Source of the DNA: Rhodococcus sp. B7740 | Lineage (GTDB): Bacteria > Actinomycetota > Actinomycetes > Mycobacteriales > Mycobacteriaceae | Reading direction: 5' to 3' | DNA: 64,000 bases | NCBI RefSeq assembly: GCF_000954115.1 | Contig: NZ_CP010797.1 | Location: 4,588,001-4,652,000 of the forward strand | Shown here: in pieces, positions 8,256 to 17,804 of the stretch | How positions within the stretch are numbered: position 1 is the stretch's first letter | How the letters are laid out: every line of letters starts with the position of its first letter | Translations under genes and position numbers: made by a program | The notes under the pieces: generated by a model | The model's database searches: none | Seen by the model: only the letters and a program-made list of their open reading frames with translations | What the model was told of the DNA's origin: nothing

Positions 8256-8960
8256 TCAGGACTTGGTGTCCGGGGCGTCGGCCTCGATCACGTCGGCCGC
8301 CTCCCCGAGCGGGGTCTTGCGGGCCTTGATCATGCGCTTGCCGACCTCGGCGACGATGGGAAGGACGGAGACGGCGACGATGATCAGGAAGATGATGTCG
8401 ACGTGCTCGCGGATGAACGCGATCTGCCCGAGCAGGTACCCCAGCACCGTCACGCCCGCGCCCCAGAGGACGCCGCCGACGACGTTGTAGGTGAGGAACA
8501 GCGAGTACTTCATGTGCGACGCACCGGCGACGACCGGTGCGAACGTACGCACGATCGGTACGAAGCGCGCCAGGATGATGGTGATCGGGCCGTGCTTCTC
8601 GAAGAACAGGTGCGACTCGTCGATGTACTTCTTCTTGAAGAATCGCGAATCGTTGCTCTTGAACAGGGCCGCGCCACCCTTGGTGCCGATGAGATAGCCG
8701 ACCTGGTCGCCGAGGATGGCCGCGATCGGGATCAGAACGACGAGGGTCCAGATGGACGCGAACGGCTCGATCTCGGTGGACTTCGACGCGGCGATCAACC
8801 CGGCCGTGAAGAGGAGGGAATCACCTGGGAGCAGCGGAAACAGCAGCCCGGACTCGATGAAGACCACCAGCAGCAGCCCGATCAACACCCAGTGCCCGAA
8901 GGAGTTGAGCAGGTTCACCGGGTCGAGAAAGCCCGGCAACAGGGCCAGGTTCGTCGTCAT
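8256..8960 (-). CDS. DedA-family membrane protein (second of two)
   Basis: A 234-residue paralogue of the downstream gene, with the same landmarks: PLLPGDSLLFTAG, GDQVGYLIG and ILARFVPIVRTFAPVVAGASHM. It corresponds to Rv0364, which also lies next to fba. The tandem arrangement suggests one transcript from this gene into 7532-8227. The ATG at 8960 is chosen because it directly precedes the family N-terminus (TNLALLPGFLDP); a GTG at 8996 would add 12 residues. Confidence 0.85.
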   Translation of the reverse strand: MTTNLALLPGFLDPVNLLNSFGHWVLIGLLLVVFIESGLLFPLLPGDSLLFTAGLIAASKSTEIEPFASIWTLVVLIPIAAILGDQVGYLIGTKGGAALFKSNDSRFFKKKYIDESHLFFEKHGPITIILARFVPIVRTFAPVVAGASHMKYSLFLTYNVVGGVLWGAGVTVLGYLLGQIAFIREHVDIIFLIIVAVSVLPIVAEVGKRMIKARKTPLGEAADVIEADAPDTKS

Positions 8961-9103
8961 CGTTTCCGAGGCAGCTAGGAGACTCACCGCGCCCACACTA
9001 CCGGCCGAAACTGGTAAGTCCTGAACAGATGGTGTCGCTCTGCTGTGAACGTGATGGCTTGTTCGGCACCGTCGACGGGCCGTCGCTCCCGGCCGACGTC
9101 AGC

Positions 9104-9129
9104 GGGAGTGGAGCCTGCGGAATGACCGG
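9104..9129 (+). repeat. Interspersed intergenic repeat, copy 1
   Basis: Contains the 20-nt core GTGGAGCCTGCGGAAYGACC preceded by GGGA. Four copies occur in this window, all between genes. Copy 2 begins 34 nt later in the same orientation. Confidence 0.8.
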
Positions 9130-9137
9130 AGGGGCGC

Positions 9138-9163
9138 GGGAGTGGAGCCTGCGGAATGACCGG
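9138..9163 (+). repeat. Interspersed intergenic repeat, copy 2
   Basis: Identical over 26 nt to copy 1 at 9104-9129. Both lie in the 289-bp gap between dedA and fba, about 90-150 bp upstream of the fba start, so they could sit in the fba promoter or leader. No gene is seen in that gap. Confidence 0.8.
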
Positions 9164-9249
9164 GGTGACGCGGGTACGCACGACACCGGGCCGGGAGGTT
9201 GCCATACTGCACTGGACACAACCGAACTTTTCTATGGAGGAATGACGCC

Positions 9250-10290
9250 GTGCCTATCGCAACTCCCGAGGTCTACGCCGAGATGCTGGGCCGGGCGAAG
9301 GAACACAAGTTCGCCTTTCCGGCAATCAACTGTGTGGGTTCCGAGTCCATCAACGCCGCCATCAAGGGATTCGCCGACGCGGGTAGCGACGGCATCATCC
9401 AGTTCTCGACCGGCGGAGCCGAGTTCGGCTCCGGGCTCGGTATCAAGGACATGGTCGTCGGTGCCGTGGCGCTCGCCGAGTTCGCGCATGTGATCGCGGC
9501 CAAGTACGACGTCACCATCGCTCTGCACACCGACCACTGCCCCAAGGACAAGCTGGACACGTACGTTCGTCCGCTGATCGCGATCTCGCAGGAGCGCGTC
9601 GACGCAGGCAAGAACCCGCTGTTCCAGTCGCACATGTGGGACGGCTCGGCCATCCCGATCGACGAGAACCTCGAGATCGCCAAGGATCTGCTGGCCCGCG
9701 CTGCGGCTGCGAACATCATTCTCGAGGTCGAGATCGGTGTCGTCGGCGGCGAGGAAGACGGCGTCGAAGCCGAGATCAACGACAAGCTCTACACCTCGAA
9801 CGAGGACTTCCTCAAGACGGTCGAGGCCCTGGGCGCAGGCGACGCGGGCTCGCGCTACCTGCTGGCGGCGACCTTCGGCAACGTGCACGGCGTGTACAAG
9901 CCGGGCAACGTCAAGCTCAAGCCGTCGGTGCTGGCAGACGGTCAGCGGGTCGCGTCGGAGAAGCTCGGTCTGGCATCGGGATCCAAGCCCTTCGATTTCG
10001 TCTTCCACGGTGGATCGGGTTCGGCGAAGAGCGAGATCGAAGAGGCACTCGAGTACGGCGTGGTGAAGATGAACGTCGACACCGACACCCAGTACGCGTT
10101 CAGCCGTCCCATCGCCGGACACTTCTTCTCCAACTACGACGGTGTGCTCAAGGTCGACGGCGAGGTCGGCAACAAGAAGGCCTACGACCCGCGCAGCTAC
10201 CTCAAGAAGGCCGAGGCCGGGATGACGGCCCGTGTCGTCGAGGCCTGCAACGACCTCAAGTCCGCCGGTCGCAGCGTCAGCGCCGGCTGA
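9250..10290 (+). CDS. fba: Class II fructose-1,6-bisphosphate aldolase
   Basis: The 346-residue enzyme cleaves fructose-1,6-bisphosphate to dihydroxyacetone phosphate and glyceraldehyde 3-phosphate in glycolysis and gluconeogenesis. Class II landmarks are LHTDHCPKDKLD, with catalytic Asp95 and zinc ligand His96; the LEVEIGVVGGEEDGVEAE region; FGNVHGVYKPG with a zinc-binding His; FHGGSGS and NVDTDTQYAF for phosphate binding. GGAGGA at 9236-9241 supports the GTG start at 9250. It equals Rv0363c and is flanked by the same neighbours. A structured element follows at 10295-10370. Confidence 0.97.
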   Translation: MPIATPEVYAEMLGRAKEHKFAFPAINCVGSESINAAIKGFADAGSDGIIQFSTGGAEFGSGLGIKDMVVGAVALAEFAHVIAAKYDVTIALHTDHCPKDKLDTYVRPLIAISQERVDAGKNPLFQSHMWDGSAIPIDENLEIAKDLLARAAAANIILEVEIGVVGGEEDGVEAEINDKLYTSNEDFLKTVEALGAGDAGSRYLLAATFGNVHGVYKPGNVKLKPSVLADGQRVASEKLGLASGSKPFDFVFHGGSGSAKSEIEEALEYGVVKMNVDTDTQYAFSRPIAGHFFSNYDGVLKVDGEVGNKKAYDPRSYLKKAEAGMTARVVEACNDLKSAGRSVSAG

Positions 10291-10294
10291 TCCC

Positions 10295-10370
10295 CGTGAG
10301 CGGAACTTCGTAGCAGGCTACGAGGTAGGAGTGGAGCCTGCGGAACGACCCGCAGGCTCCGCCGCTCACG
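10295..10370. terminator. Three-helix structured element after fba
   Basis: Outer arms CGTGAGCGG (10295-10303) and CCGCTCACG (10362-10370) enclose a 6-7 bp hairpin (10308-10323) and an 11-bp hairpin (10333-10343 with 10350-10360). The second hairpin is built from the interspersed repeat and its own complement. The element lies between two convergent genes and probably ends transcription or protects 3' ends from both sides, though no T-run follows. Confidence 0.55.
10327..10350 (+). repeat. Interspersed intergenic repeat, copy 3
   Basis: Has the core GTGGAGCCTGCGGAACGACC, with C at the variable position. Unlike copies 1 and 2 it is followed at once by the complement of its left half, so it folds into an 11-bp hairpin. 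Confidence 0.8.
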
Positions 10371-10374
10371 TCGG

Positions 10375-11166
10375 TCAGTTGCACACCTTCCACTGGTCGC
10401 CGTCGAGGCGCAGGTCGAAGGTGCGCGGGGAGCGATCGTTCGGGTTCGCGTCGGTGTGCGCGATCACCTGAGCGATCGCGGTGTCGTCGTCACCGACCTG
10501 GATGGCGTCGATGCTGTCGACGGTGGGGATGTTGCCCTGCTCGAGCGAGACGCGATGGACGTCGGCGAATTCCGCGTCGGGGATGTCTCGGTAGAACGTC
10601 GCCAGGTCACCGCACGAGGTGCTGCGCAGTGTGGCGAGGTCGCCGACGGCCAAGGCTCTGGTGAACGACTCGACGGTCGTCCTGATCCGGGCCTCCGGGG
10701 AGTCGTCGACGCTCGGGCGGTCGATCAGCAGGTATGCACCGGCGGCCACTGCCCCGATCACGACAACTGCGGCCACCAGCGCCGCCCACCACTTCTTGTG
10801 ACTCGGTGTGCCGTGTTCCGTCGGGTCGGGTCCGATGCGCTGGGGACCGACCTGCTTCGACCCTGGTTTCTGCGGTTCGATCCTTCTCGGCCCGACTGGT
10901 TGCGGCACGGCGGCAGGTGATTTCTTCTCTGCCGCAACATCTTTCGTCCGATTTTCGGACGGGTTTCGGGGTGGGATACGACGCGGGGCCGCGGTCGGCT
11001 TTGCGACGGGCTTCGATTCCGCTGCGGCCGGTTCCTCGGCCGGAGCAGTGGCGATCTTCTCGGTGGCTGCGTCGGCCGGCTCGTCGACCTGCTTCTTCTT
11101 GTGGAGATCGATCTTCTCGGTGGCTGCGTCGGCCTCGGAGGGCGCCTTCTTCTTCTCGTCCGGCAT
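10375..11166 (-). CDS. Single-pass membrane protein with cytoplasmic repeats (Rv0361-like)
   Basis: A 263-residue protein. The cytoplasmic N-terminus has a duplicated DAATEKI motif (within the first 45 residues), then a Pro/Arg/Lys-rich segment with repeated PRRI and PQRI motifs. One membrane helix (about 130-150) is followed by an extracytoplasmic domain containing TSCGDLATF and ending in WKVCN. This domain resembles the small NTF2-like folds of lumazine-binding type; the two Cys may pair. The TEKI threonines might be kinase targets (inference). GAGGGAG precedes the ATG at 11166. A related layout occurs at 27688-28215. Confidence 0.78.
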   Translation of the reverse strand: MPDEKKKAPSEADAATEKIDLHKKKQVDEPADAATEKIATAPAEEPAAAESKPVAKPTAAPRRIPPRNPSENRTKDVAAEKKSPAAVPQPVGPRRIEPQKPGSKQVGPQRIGPDPTEHGTPSHKKWWAALVAAVVVIGAVAAGAYLLIDRPSVDDSPEARIRTTVESFTRALAVGDLATLRSTSCGDLATFYRDIPDAEFADVHRVSLEQGNIPTVDSIDAIQVGDDDTAIAQVIAHTDANPNDRSPRTFDLRLDGDQWKVCN

Positions 11167-11306
11167 GCGTTCTCCCTCGTTCACCGAATCCTGCGAGAAC
11201 TCACGAGTTCTCGATTTCGTCAGCTGGCAGCCTATCGACCGTGTCGGGCGCTCGGCGCGAGCGCCACCGGGGGTGTTCGGACACGATTCGGTGACGTAGG
11301 GGCACA

Positions 11307-11732
11307 ATGAGCGCCATGACTTCTTTCGGTGATCTGCTCGGACCCCAACCCACACTGTTGCCCGGCGACGACGAGGCCGAATCCGCGCTGCTGAACCACG
11401 AGGCACCCGAGACCGTCGCGGCGGCGCATCCGACGGCGTCCATCGCGTGGGCCTACCTGGCCGAGGCGGCGCTCGAGTCGGGAGCCACCATCACGGCGTA
11501 CGCCTACGCTCGCACCGGCTACCACCGAGGTCTTGACCAGTTGCGTCGTAATGGATGGAAGGGATTCGGGCCGGTCCCGTACAGCCATGAGCCCAACCGA
11601 GGATTCCTCCGATGCGTTGCAGTCCTCGCCAAAGCGGCCCGCGACATCAACGAGCACGACGAGTACGCCCGCTGCCTCGACCTCCTCGAAGACTGTGACC
11701 CCAAGGCAGCAGAAGCGCTCGGCCTGGGCTGA
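11307..11732 (+). CDS. DUF3151 family protein
   Basis: A 141-residue soluble helical protein. The sequences SIAWAYLAEAALE, AYAYARTGYHRGLDQLRRNGWKG and PYSHEPNRGFLRCVAVLAKAA match the actinobacterial DUF3151 family (Rv0360c). It resembles a TPR-like helical scaffold; its function is not known. It lies between Rv0361-like and FUSC-like genes, in the same relative place as in M. tuberculosis. A start at ATG 11316 would shorten it by three residues. The next gene overlaps its 3' end. Confidence 0.85.
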   Translation: MSAMTSFGDLLGPQPTLLPGDDEAESALLNHEAPETVAAAHPTASIAWAYLAEAALESGATITAYAYARTGYHRGLDQLRRNGWKGFGPVPYSHEPNRGFLRCVAVLAKAARDINEHDEYARCLDLLEDCDPKAAEALGLG

Positions 11733-12864
11733 TCGGGCTCGCGCCAGCCGGGCGCGGGGTCGAACCCGGCTGAAGTCGGGCAGTGCTCGGCTGAAGTTGT
11801 CGCTGCTGCCGATCATTCAGTGCGCGTTGGCTGCGGGAGTGGCGTGGTTCGTGGCGACGGACATCGTCGGTCACGAGAGCCCGTTCTTCGCTCCGATCGC
11901 CGCTGTCGTCTCGCTCGGCGTCTCGCTCGGTGCTCGCCTGCGCCGATCGGCCGAGCTCGTCGTCGGAGTGACGGTGGGCATCGGCATCGGGGATCTGCTC
12001 ATTTCGCTGATCGGTAGCGGGCCGTGGCAGATCGCTCTGGTCGTGGTGCTGGCGATGTCGGCAGCGGTGTTCCTCGACGGCGGGCCGATCATCGCGATGC
12101 AGGCCGGATCGTCCGCGGTGCTGGTGGCCACGCTCATCCCGCCCGGCAACATGGGTGGCCCCAACCGCATGGTCGACGCGTTGGTCGGTGGTCTGGTGGG
12201 CATCGCGATCGTGGCGTTGATCCCGACGCACCCGGTGTGGCGGGCCCGCAAGGATGCGGCGAGTGTGTTGGCCACGGCTGCGAGTGTGTTGCAGAAGGTG
12301 GCCGACGGCTTGGTGGCGAACGATCCCAAGCCGATCGAGGAGGCGCTACGTAAGGCGCGTGCGACGCAGTCGGGTATCGATGCTCTGCGAACCGATCTCA
12401 AGGGCGGCCGAGAGATCGCGCGAATCTCGCCGATGTACTGGAATCACCGCAACCGTCTGGCGTCGCTGGCGGCGACGGCCGATCCCATCGACAACGCCGT
12501 CCGCAACATTCGGGTGCTCGCGCGACGGTCGCTGACGCTGGTGCGCGACGACGAGATCCTCGATCCGCGCGTCGTCGACGAAGTGGAGAAATTGGCGCAT
12601 GCGGTGGAGGTCCTGCGGCAGATGATCCTTGCCGATCCGGGGCAGAAGCCGGATGCGGCGGAGGCGGCACGAGTGTTGCGGTCGGTGGCGGCCGGTGCCA
12701 AACCGGAGTTGATCTCGAACGCCGGTCTGTCGGCAACGGTGGTCCTGGCACAGTTGCGCTCGATCATCGTCGACCTGCTGCAGGTCGCCGGGCTCAAACG
12801 TATTTCTGCGTTGGCGACGCTTCCGCCGACGGTGAAGCACCCGCACGTCCCGCCGGAGTTGTGA
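11695..12864 (+). CDS. FUSC-family (aromatic acid exporter-like) membrane protein
   Basis: A protein of about 389 residues. After a basic N-terminus come six closely spaced membrane helices (about 35-180), including the FFAPIAAVVSLG segment typical of FUSC domains. A long cytoplasmic helical region with coiled-coil character fills the C-terminal half. FUSC proteins export aromatic acids or related compounds, but no substrate is suggested here. The GTG at 11695 lies inside the DUF3151 gene (38 bp overlap); a start farther upstream would overlap more, so the true start is uncertain. Confidence 0.72.
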   Translation: MTPRQQKRSAWADRARASRARGRTRLKSGSARLKLSLLPIIQCALAAGVAWFVATDIVGHESPFFAPIAAVVSLGVSLGARLRRSAELVVGVTVGIGIGDLLISLIGSGPWQIALVVVLAMSAAVFLDGGPIIAMQAGSSAVLVATLIPPGNMGGPNRMVDALVGGLVGIAIVALIPTHPVWRARKDAASVLATAASVLQKVADGLVANDPKPIEEALRKARATQSGIDALRTDLKGGREIARISPMYWNHRNRLASLAATADPIDNAVRNIRVLARRSLTLVRDDEILDPRVVDEVEKLAHAVEVLRQMILADPGQKPDAAEAARVLRSVAAGAKPELISNAGLSATVVLAQLRSIIVDLLQVAGLKRISALATLPPTVKHPHVPPEL

Positions 12865-12883
12865 CCCGAGGACACCATTGCAT

Positions 12884-12903
12884 ATATGCGTATGTACGCA
12901 TAT
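12884..12903. promoter_or_regulatory. ArsR/SmtB-type metal operator
   Basis: A perfect inverted repeat with 9-bp arms and a 2-bp centre, ATATGCGTATGTACGCATAT, lies 40 nt before the cation-efflux gene. Its AT-rich arms, length and position match operators of Zn/Cd/Ni-sensing ArsR/SmtB repressors (NmtR, KmtR, CmtR type). No arsR gene is adjacent, so the repressor would act from elsewhere. Confidence 0.75.
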
Positions 12904-12942
12904 GGTGACTCCCGGAAGTCGATGCAGTCACGAGGGGGAGTC

Positions 12943-13872
12943 ATGGGCGCGGGTCACGGGCACAGCCACGGCGTGGGCGGACACACGCCTGCGGGTGCGG
13001 GGCCACCCAGGTCCCGCGTTCGCAAGATGATCGTCGCCCTCGCGATCCTGGTGGTGTTTCTCGTCGTCGAGGCGACCGTCGCCGTCGCGATCGGCTCGCT
13101 GGGCCTGCTCGCCGACGCGGGCCACATGCTCACCGATGTGCTCGGCATGACGATGGGCTTGATCGCACTCGTGCTCGCCCGCAAGGGAAGTGCCGCAGCG
13201 GCAAGGACTTTCGGCTGGCATCGGGCGGAAGTGTTGACCGCCATCGCCAATGCCGTTCTGCTGCTCGGTGTTGCGGCGTTCATCATGTACGAGGCGATCT
13301 CGCGCATCGGCGACGCTCCCGAAATCCCCGGTGTTCCGTTGATTCTCACTGCGACAGCCGGTCTCGCGGCCAATATCGTCGTCATGCTGCTCATTCGCGG
13401 CGACGCCAAGGACTCCCTGGCCGTCCGCGGTGCGTACATGGAGGTTCTGGCCGATGCGGTCGGCAGCGTCGGGGTGCTCGTCGCCGGCGTGCTGATGGTC
13501 GTGTTCGGGTGGACCTGGGCAGACATCGTCGTCGGTGTCCTGATCTCCCTGTGGGTGATCCCGCGCGCGATCAAGCTCGCCGGCTCGGCACTGCGCATTC
13601 TCACCCAGGCCAGTCCGGGGCACGTCGACGTCGACGCATTGACCGGCGACCTGAGCGCGCTACCGGGCGTGACGGGGGTTCACGACCTGCACGTGTGGAC
13701 GCTGACCACCGGAATGGACGTGGCGACAGTGCATCTCGAGTGCGAGGGGTCGTCGTCGATGGTGCTCGATCGCGCCCGGTCGTTGCTGTCCGCCTACGGT
13801 CTCGACCACGCCACGGTCCAGGTCGAACCCACCGCGCACGGCCGGACCTGCAAGGAAGAGCTCACCTGGTGA
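12943..13872 (+). CDS. Cation diffusion facilitator (Zn/Cd efflux)
   Basis: A 309-residue CDF transporter with six membrane helices. It begins with the His-rich GHGHSHGVGGH and carries the metal-site motifs LLADAGHMLTDV (helix 2, D and HxxxD) and the paired AYMEVLADAVGSVG in helix 5. The C-terminal cytoplasmic domain (VTGVHDLHVWTLTTGMDVATVHLE) is the ferredoxin-like metal-sensing dimer domain. It exports Zn2+ or Cd2+ by proton antiport. The ATG at 12943 is chosen over 12886 because AGGGGGAG precedes it and because 12886 lies inside the palindromic operator. Its 3' end overlaps the convergent gene by 11 bp. Confidence 0.93.
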   Translation: MGAGHGHSHGVGGHTPAGAGPPRSRVRKMIVALAILVVFLVVEATVAVAIGSLGLLADAGHMLTDVLGMTMGLIALVLARKGSAAAARTFGWHRAEVLTAIANAVLLLGVAAFIMYEAISRIGDAPEIPGVPLILTATAGLAANIVVMLLIRGDAKDSLAVRGAYMEVLADAVGSVGVLVAGVLMVVFGWTWADIVVGVLISLWVIPRAIKLAGSALRILTQASPGHVDVDALTGDLSALPGVTGVHDLHVWTLTTGMDVATVHLECEGSSSMVLDRARSLLSAYGLDHATVQVEPTAHGRTCKEELTW

Positions 13873-14329
13873 CGGTGTGCACCTCGGAGCCGGGACGCCA
13901 CACGTCGATCTGCATGTGATCGTCCACCAGTGACGTCAGGACGACCTCGGTGATGTCGAGGTCGAACACGTGGTACGGCACCAGTTCACCCGGTGCGGCG
14001 TCGAATATCGGTTGCAGCACAGCAGGATCGGTGATCTCGACGGCACGGCCGCCGATCTTCGCGTCCCCGCCCTCCATCGAATGGTGACCCGGATTGCTGT
14101 GCAGCGCGAACCGTCCGTCGCGCTGCAGATCTCGTGCTTTGACTGCCCCCAGCATCGAACCGAGGCGCAGCACACCGCTGTCGGCGAACTCGACCTCGGT
14201 GCCGCTCACGCGCGGTGAGCCGTCCGCCCGAAGGGTGGCGAGTACGTGGTGTTTGTGGGCGGTGAACCTGGCCTGCACTGCCGAGGCCAGGTTCGGGGCG
14301 GCTGTCGAGAAGTCGTTCCACGTCGTCAT
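13862..14329 (-). CDS. Pyridoxamine 5'-phosphate oxidase-like (FMN/F420-binding split barrel) protein
   Basis: A 155-residue split-barrel protein. It opens with a helix then ARFTAHKHHVLATLRADGSPRVSGTEVEF, the typical first strands of PPOX-like proteins, followed by LRLGSMLGAVKARDLQRDGRFALHS. The family binds FMN, F420 or haem and reduces small substrates; the ligand here is not determined by sequence. The start at ATG 14329 is backed by a -10 element CATAAT six nt upstream, which would give a leaderless mRNA. Confidence 0.8.
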   Translation of the reverse strand: MTTWNDFSTAAPNLASAVQARFTAHKHHVLATLRADGSPRVSGTEVEFADSGVLRLGSMLGAVKARDLQRDGRFALHSNPGHHSMEGGDAKIGGRAVEITDPAVLQPIFDAAPGELVPYHVFDLDITEVVLTSLVDDHMQIDVWRPGSEVHTVTR

Positions 14330-14335
14330 GGGGGA

Positions 14336-14341
14336 ATTATG
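14336..14341 (-). promoter_or_regulatory. -10 element of a leaderless promoter
   Basis: CATAAT on the minus strand lies six nt before the ATG of the PPOX-like gene and no ribosome-binding site is present. Transcription should start at the A of the ATG. Confidence 0.55.
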
Positions 14342-14447
14342 CGACCCGCCACCGACCGAATCGGGAATTGCTGCACACAACTTCTCGACAGCGACGGAAA
14401 TCCCGTCGGTCACGGTCGGTGTCGTGCAGTCCTTCCCGGCGCTCGGG

Positions 14448-15221
14448 TCACAGCCAGAATCGCATCAGGTAGTTTCCGTTGCCTGCGAAGAACTCGGGAA
14501 CACCGGACAGCCCGAACAGGGTGTAGATCGCCCCGAAGAAGGCGGAATTGACCGCGGGCACGAACAGCAACGCGACGAGAACGAGGATTCCGTAACCCTT
14601 GAACTGGTTCAGCGAGGCGCGGGTGGCGGGTGAGAGCGAGGGTTCGAGTGCGGCGTATCCGTCGAGTCCGGGCACCGGAATCAGGTTCAGGATCGTGGCC
14701 ATGATCTGCAGGAACGCCAGGAAGCTGAGCCCGTACCAGAAGGCCTGATGGGTGCCGTCGGTGCCGAACATCCGAATGACGATCAGAAGGACCACGGCGA
14801 CAACGGCGTTGGCGAACGGTCCGGCGAGAGCGATGCGCCGCTGAGTCGACGCCGAGAATCGGTCGGTTCGCAGGTACACGGCACCGCCCGGAAGCCCGAT
14901 TCCGCCGATCGCGATGAACAGCACCGGCAGCACGATCGAGAGCAACGGGTGGGTGTACTTGAGCGGGTTGAGCGTCAGATAGCCGCGGAGTTCGACTTCG
15001 CGGTCGCCGGCCCGAAATGCGGTGTACGCGTGCCCGAATTCGTGCAGGCACACCGAGGCGATCCACCCGGCGAGCACCAGCACGAACACCCCGAGTCGGG
15101 CGGTGAGAGAGGTGACGTCCTCCGCTGTCCACGCCAGCGCGCCGCCCACTCCTGCGACGGCGAGAACGGCCACGAACACCGGGCTCGGCAGAACGGGACT
15201 GCGGCGTACCGGAACGGTCAT
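14448..15221 (-). CDS. Site-2-protease-like M50 metallopeptidase
   Basis: A 257-residue integral membrane protease. The zinc site HEFGH is at residues 60-64 in a membrane helix, and the second motif LNLIPVPGLDGY supplies the third ligand (Asp). It has at least five membrane helices and no PDZ domain, so it belongs to the compact S2P group (Rv0359 type). It would cleave membrane-embedded substrates; none is known. The ATG at 15221 overlaps the stop of the upstream gene as ATGA, showing translational coupling with 15218-15883. Confidence 0.88.
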   Translation of the reverse strand: MTVPVRRSPVLPSPVFVAVLAVAGVGGALAWTAEDVTSLTARLGVFVLVLAGWIASVCLHEFGHAYTAFRAGDREVELRGYLTLNPLKYTHPLLSIVLPVLFIAIGGIGLPGGAVYLRTDRFSASTQRRIALAGPFANAVVAVVLLIVIRMFGTDGTHQAFWYGLSFLAFLQIMATILNLIPVPGLDGYAALEPSLSPATRASLNQFKGYGILVLVALLFVPAVNSAFFGAIYTLFGLSGVPEFFAGNGNYLMRFWL

Positions 15222-15883
15222 CGGACCAGCAACCACTCTTCGTGGTGACGGTAGAACGTCGACCGCTTGACTGTTCTGTCGCCGGCGATGCCGTCGCGCA
15301 TCAGGTCTGCGGCGGGGGAGCCGAGCTGCATCGCGCGTCCGCTCACCCAGCGGCGCGGCAGCAGTCGTCGACGGCTGATCACCCGCGCACGAAGGCCCGG
15401 TAGCTCCGGGGTCGGTGCCACCTCGACGCCGGGAACGACTCCGGAGAACAACCGCGTGTCGTCGACGTACGCCTCGCCTTCGAGGTCCGCGCCGCCACCG
15501 CCGCCGAGCAGAGCCCGCCCGACAACGGCCTTGCCCGCGTCGTCGCGGATGAGGGGCGTGCTCGACGCCGTGCCGGTCAGTGCCACCTTGGCCGCGCGCG
15601 AACCGGTGCCGAGCTTGTAGATGTGGGCGGCGTTGGTCGCGGTATCGGGCACGAACGCGACCTCGATGTGGAGGCGTTCGGTGCGCATCAACCTGGTCAG
15701 GACCGCGGCCAGCGAGGCGTCGTCGCCCAACACGATGATGCGCGGTGCGGGGGCCGATTCGATGTCGGCGAACAGTGCGTTGCAGTCGTCGTCGGTGGGC
15801 ACGGCATCGGCGTTGCGCAATGGGACGTCGGTCAGCGTGATCGGCAACGGCGGGTTTCCGCAGTGCAGAACGAACGGTGTCAC
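15218..15883 (-). CDS. Conserved actinobacterial protein, Rv0358-like
   Basis: A 221-residue soluble protein. Its core (RIIVLGDDASLAAVLTRLM near residue 50, Gly-rich LLGGGGGADLEGEAYVDD near 130, and a C-terminal RSTFYRHHEEWLLVR) is faintly like the fold of diacylglycerol/NAD kinases, with GDDAS in place of the catalytic GGDGT. The lost glycine and threonine argue against kinase activity; this is only an inference. GGAG precedes the GTG start. It is coupled to the M50 peptidase gene and neighbours purA, as Rv0358 does in M. tuberculosis. Confidence 0.75.
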   Translation of the reverse strand: MTPFVLHCGNPPLPITLTDVPLRNADAVPTDDDCNALFADIESAPAPRIIVLGDDASLAAVLTRLMRTERLHIEVAFVPDTATNAAHIYKLGTGSRAAKVALTGTASSTPLIRDDAGKAVVGRALLGGGGGADLEGEAYVDDTRLFSGVVPGVEVAPTPELPGLRARVISRRRLLPRRWVSGRAMQLGSPAADLMRDGIAGDRTVKRSTFYRHHEEWLLVR

Positions 15884-15980
15884 GGCGCTCCTAGATCATC
15901 GGTGAACCCTCGAACGACCATAGTGCCCTCGTTTCGGCTCCACCGTAGCGGCATGCGGGCCAGCTCACCGCCTCGGCTAG

Positions 15981-17375
<1,395 letters not shown>

Positions 17376-17394
17376 ACGGTCGACACGAAACACC

Positions 17395-17427
17395 AAGCCC
17401 CGAGGCCACACGGCCTCGGGGCTTTTT
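17395..17427 (+). terminator. Intrinsic terminator of purA
   Basis: A 13-bp perfect stem (17395-17407 with 17412-17424) with an ACAC loop, followed by TTT. It lies 20 nt after the purA stop. Confidence 0.9.
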
Positions 17428-17804
17428 CGTGCCCGGGGATGCCCGTCAGGATCCGATTCTCGACAACGCGACGAAACAGCGCATTCAGTAGGAAACCGAC
17501 GCGAAAAAGTACTGTGTTTGCTGTAGCCGAACGGTATTGCTGGGGACCTCGCTGCAAGGCGGTATTTTTCGTACTTCAGGTAGCTTTGCGCATCGCGTAT
17601 TCGAGTAAACCGAAAGCATGAAACGGGCGACCACCGACAATTCGTGGTCGCGAACGGTGATCGATCCGACGGCGACGGAACAAATTCCGGCGGATATTCT
17701 CGTGCTCTTGAATTAATGCCGTCACATATATGTCGGAATCGAACTGCACATCTGCTCGCCTGCGTGGATAATTGCGCCCAGGTAAATCGACGGAAGGTCG
17801 AGCG
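17428..17804. other. Gene-free spacer, lower in GC
   Basis: No convincing gene is seen. The stretch is visibly richer in A and T than its surroundings. A possible -10 (GATAAT, 17767-17772) may serve the LGFP gene. A near-inverted pair CGAAAAAGTAC / GTATTTTTCG lies about 50 nt apart near 17503-17571, of unknown meaning. Confidence 0.5.

Noticed and set aside
15218-15883. Diacylglycerol kinase
   Set aside because: The GGDGT motif is replaced by GDDAS and the rest of the kinase domain is too short; only a weak fold resemblance remains.
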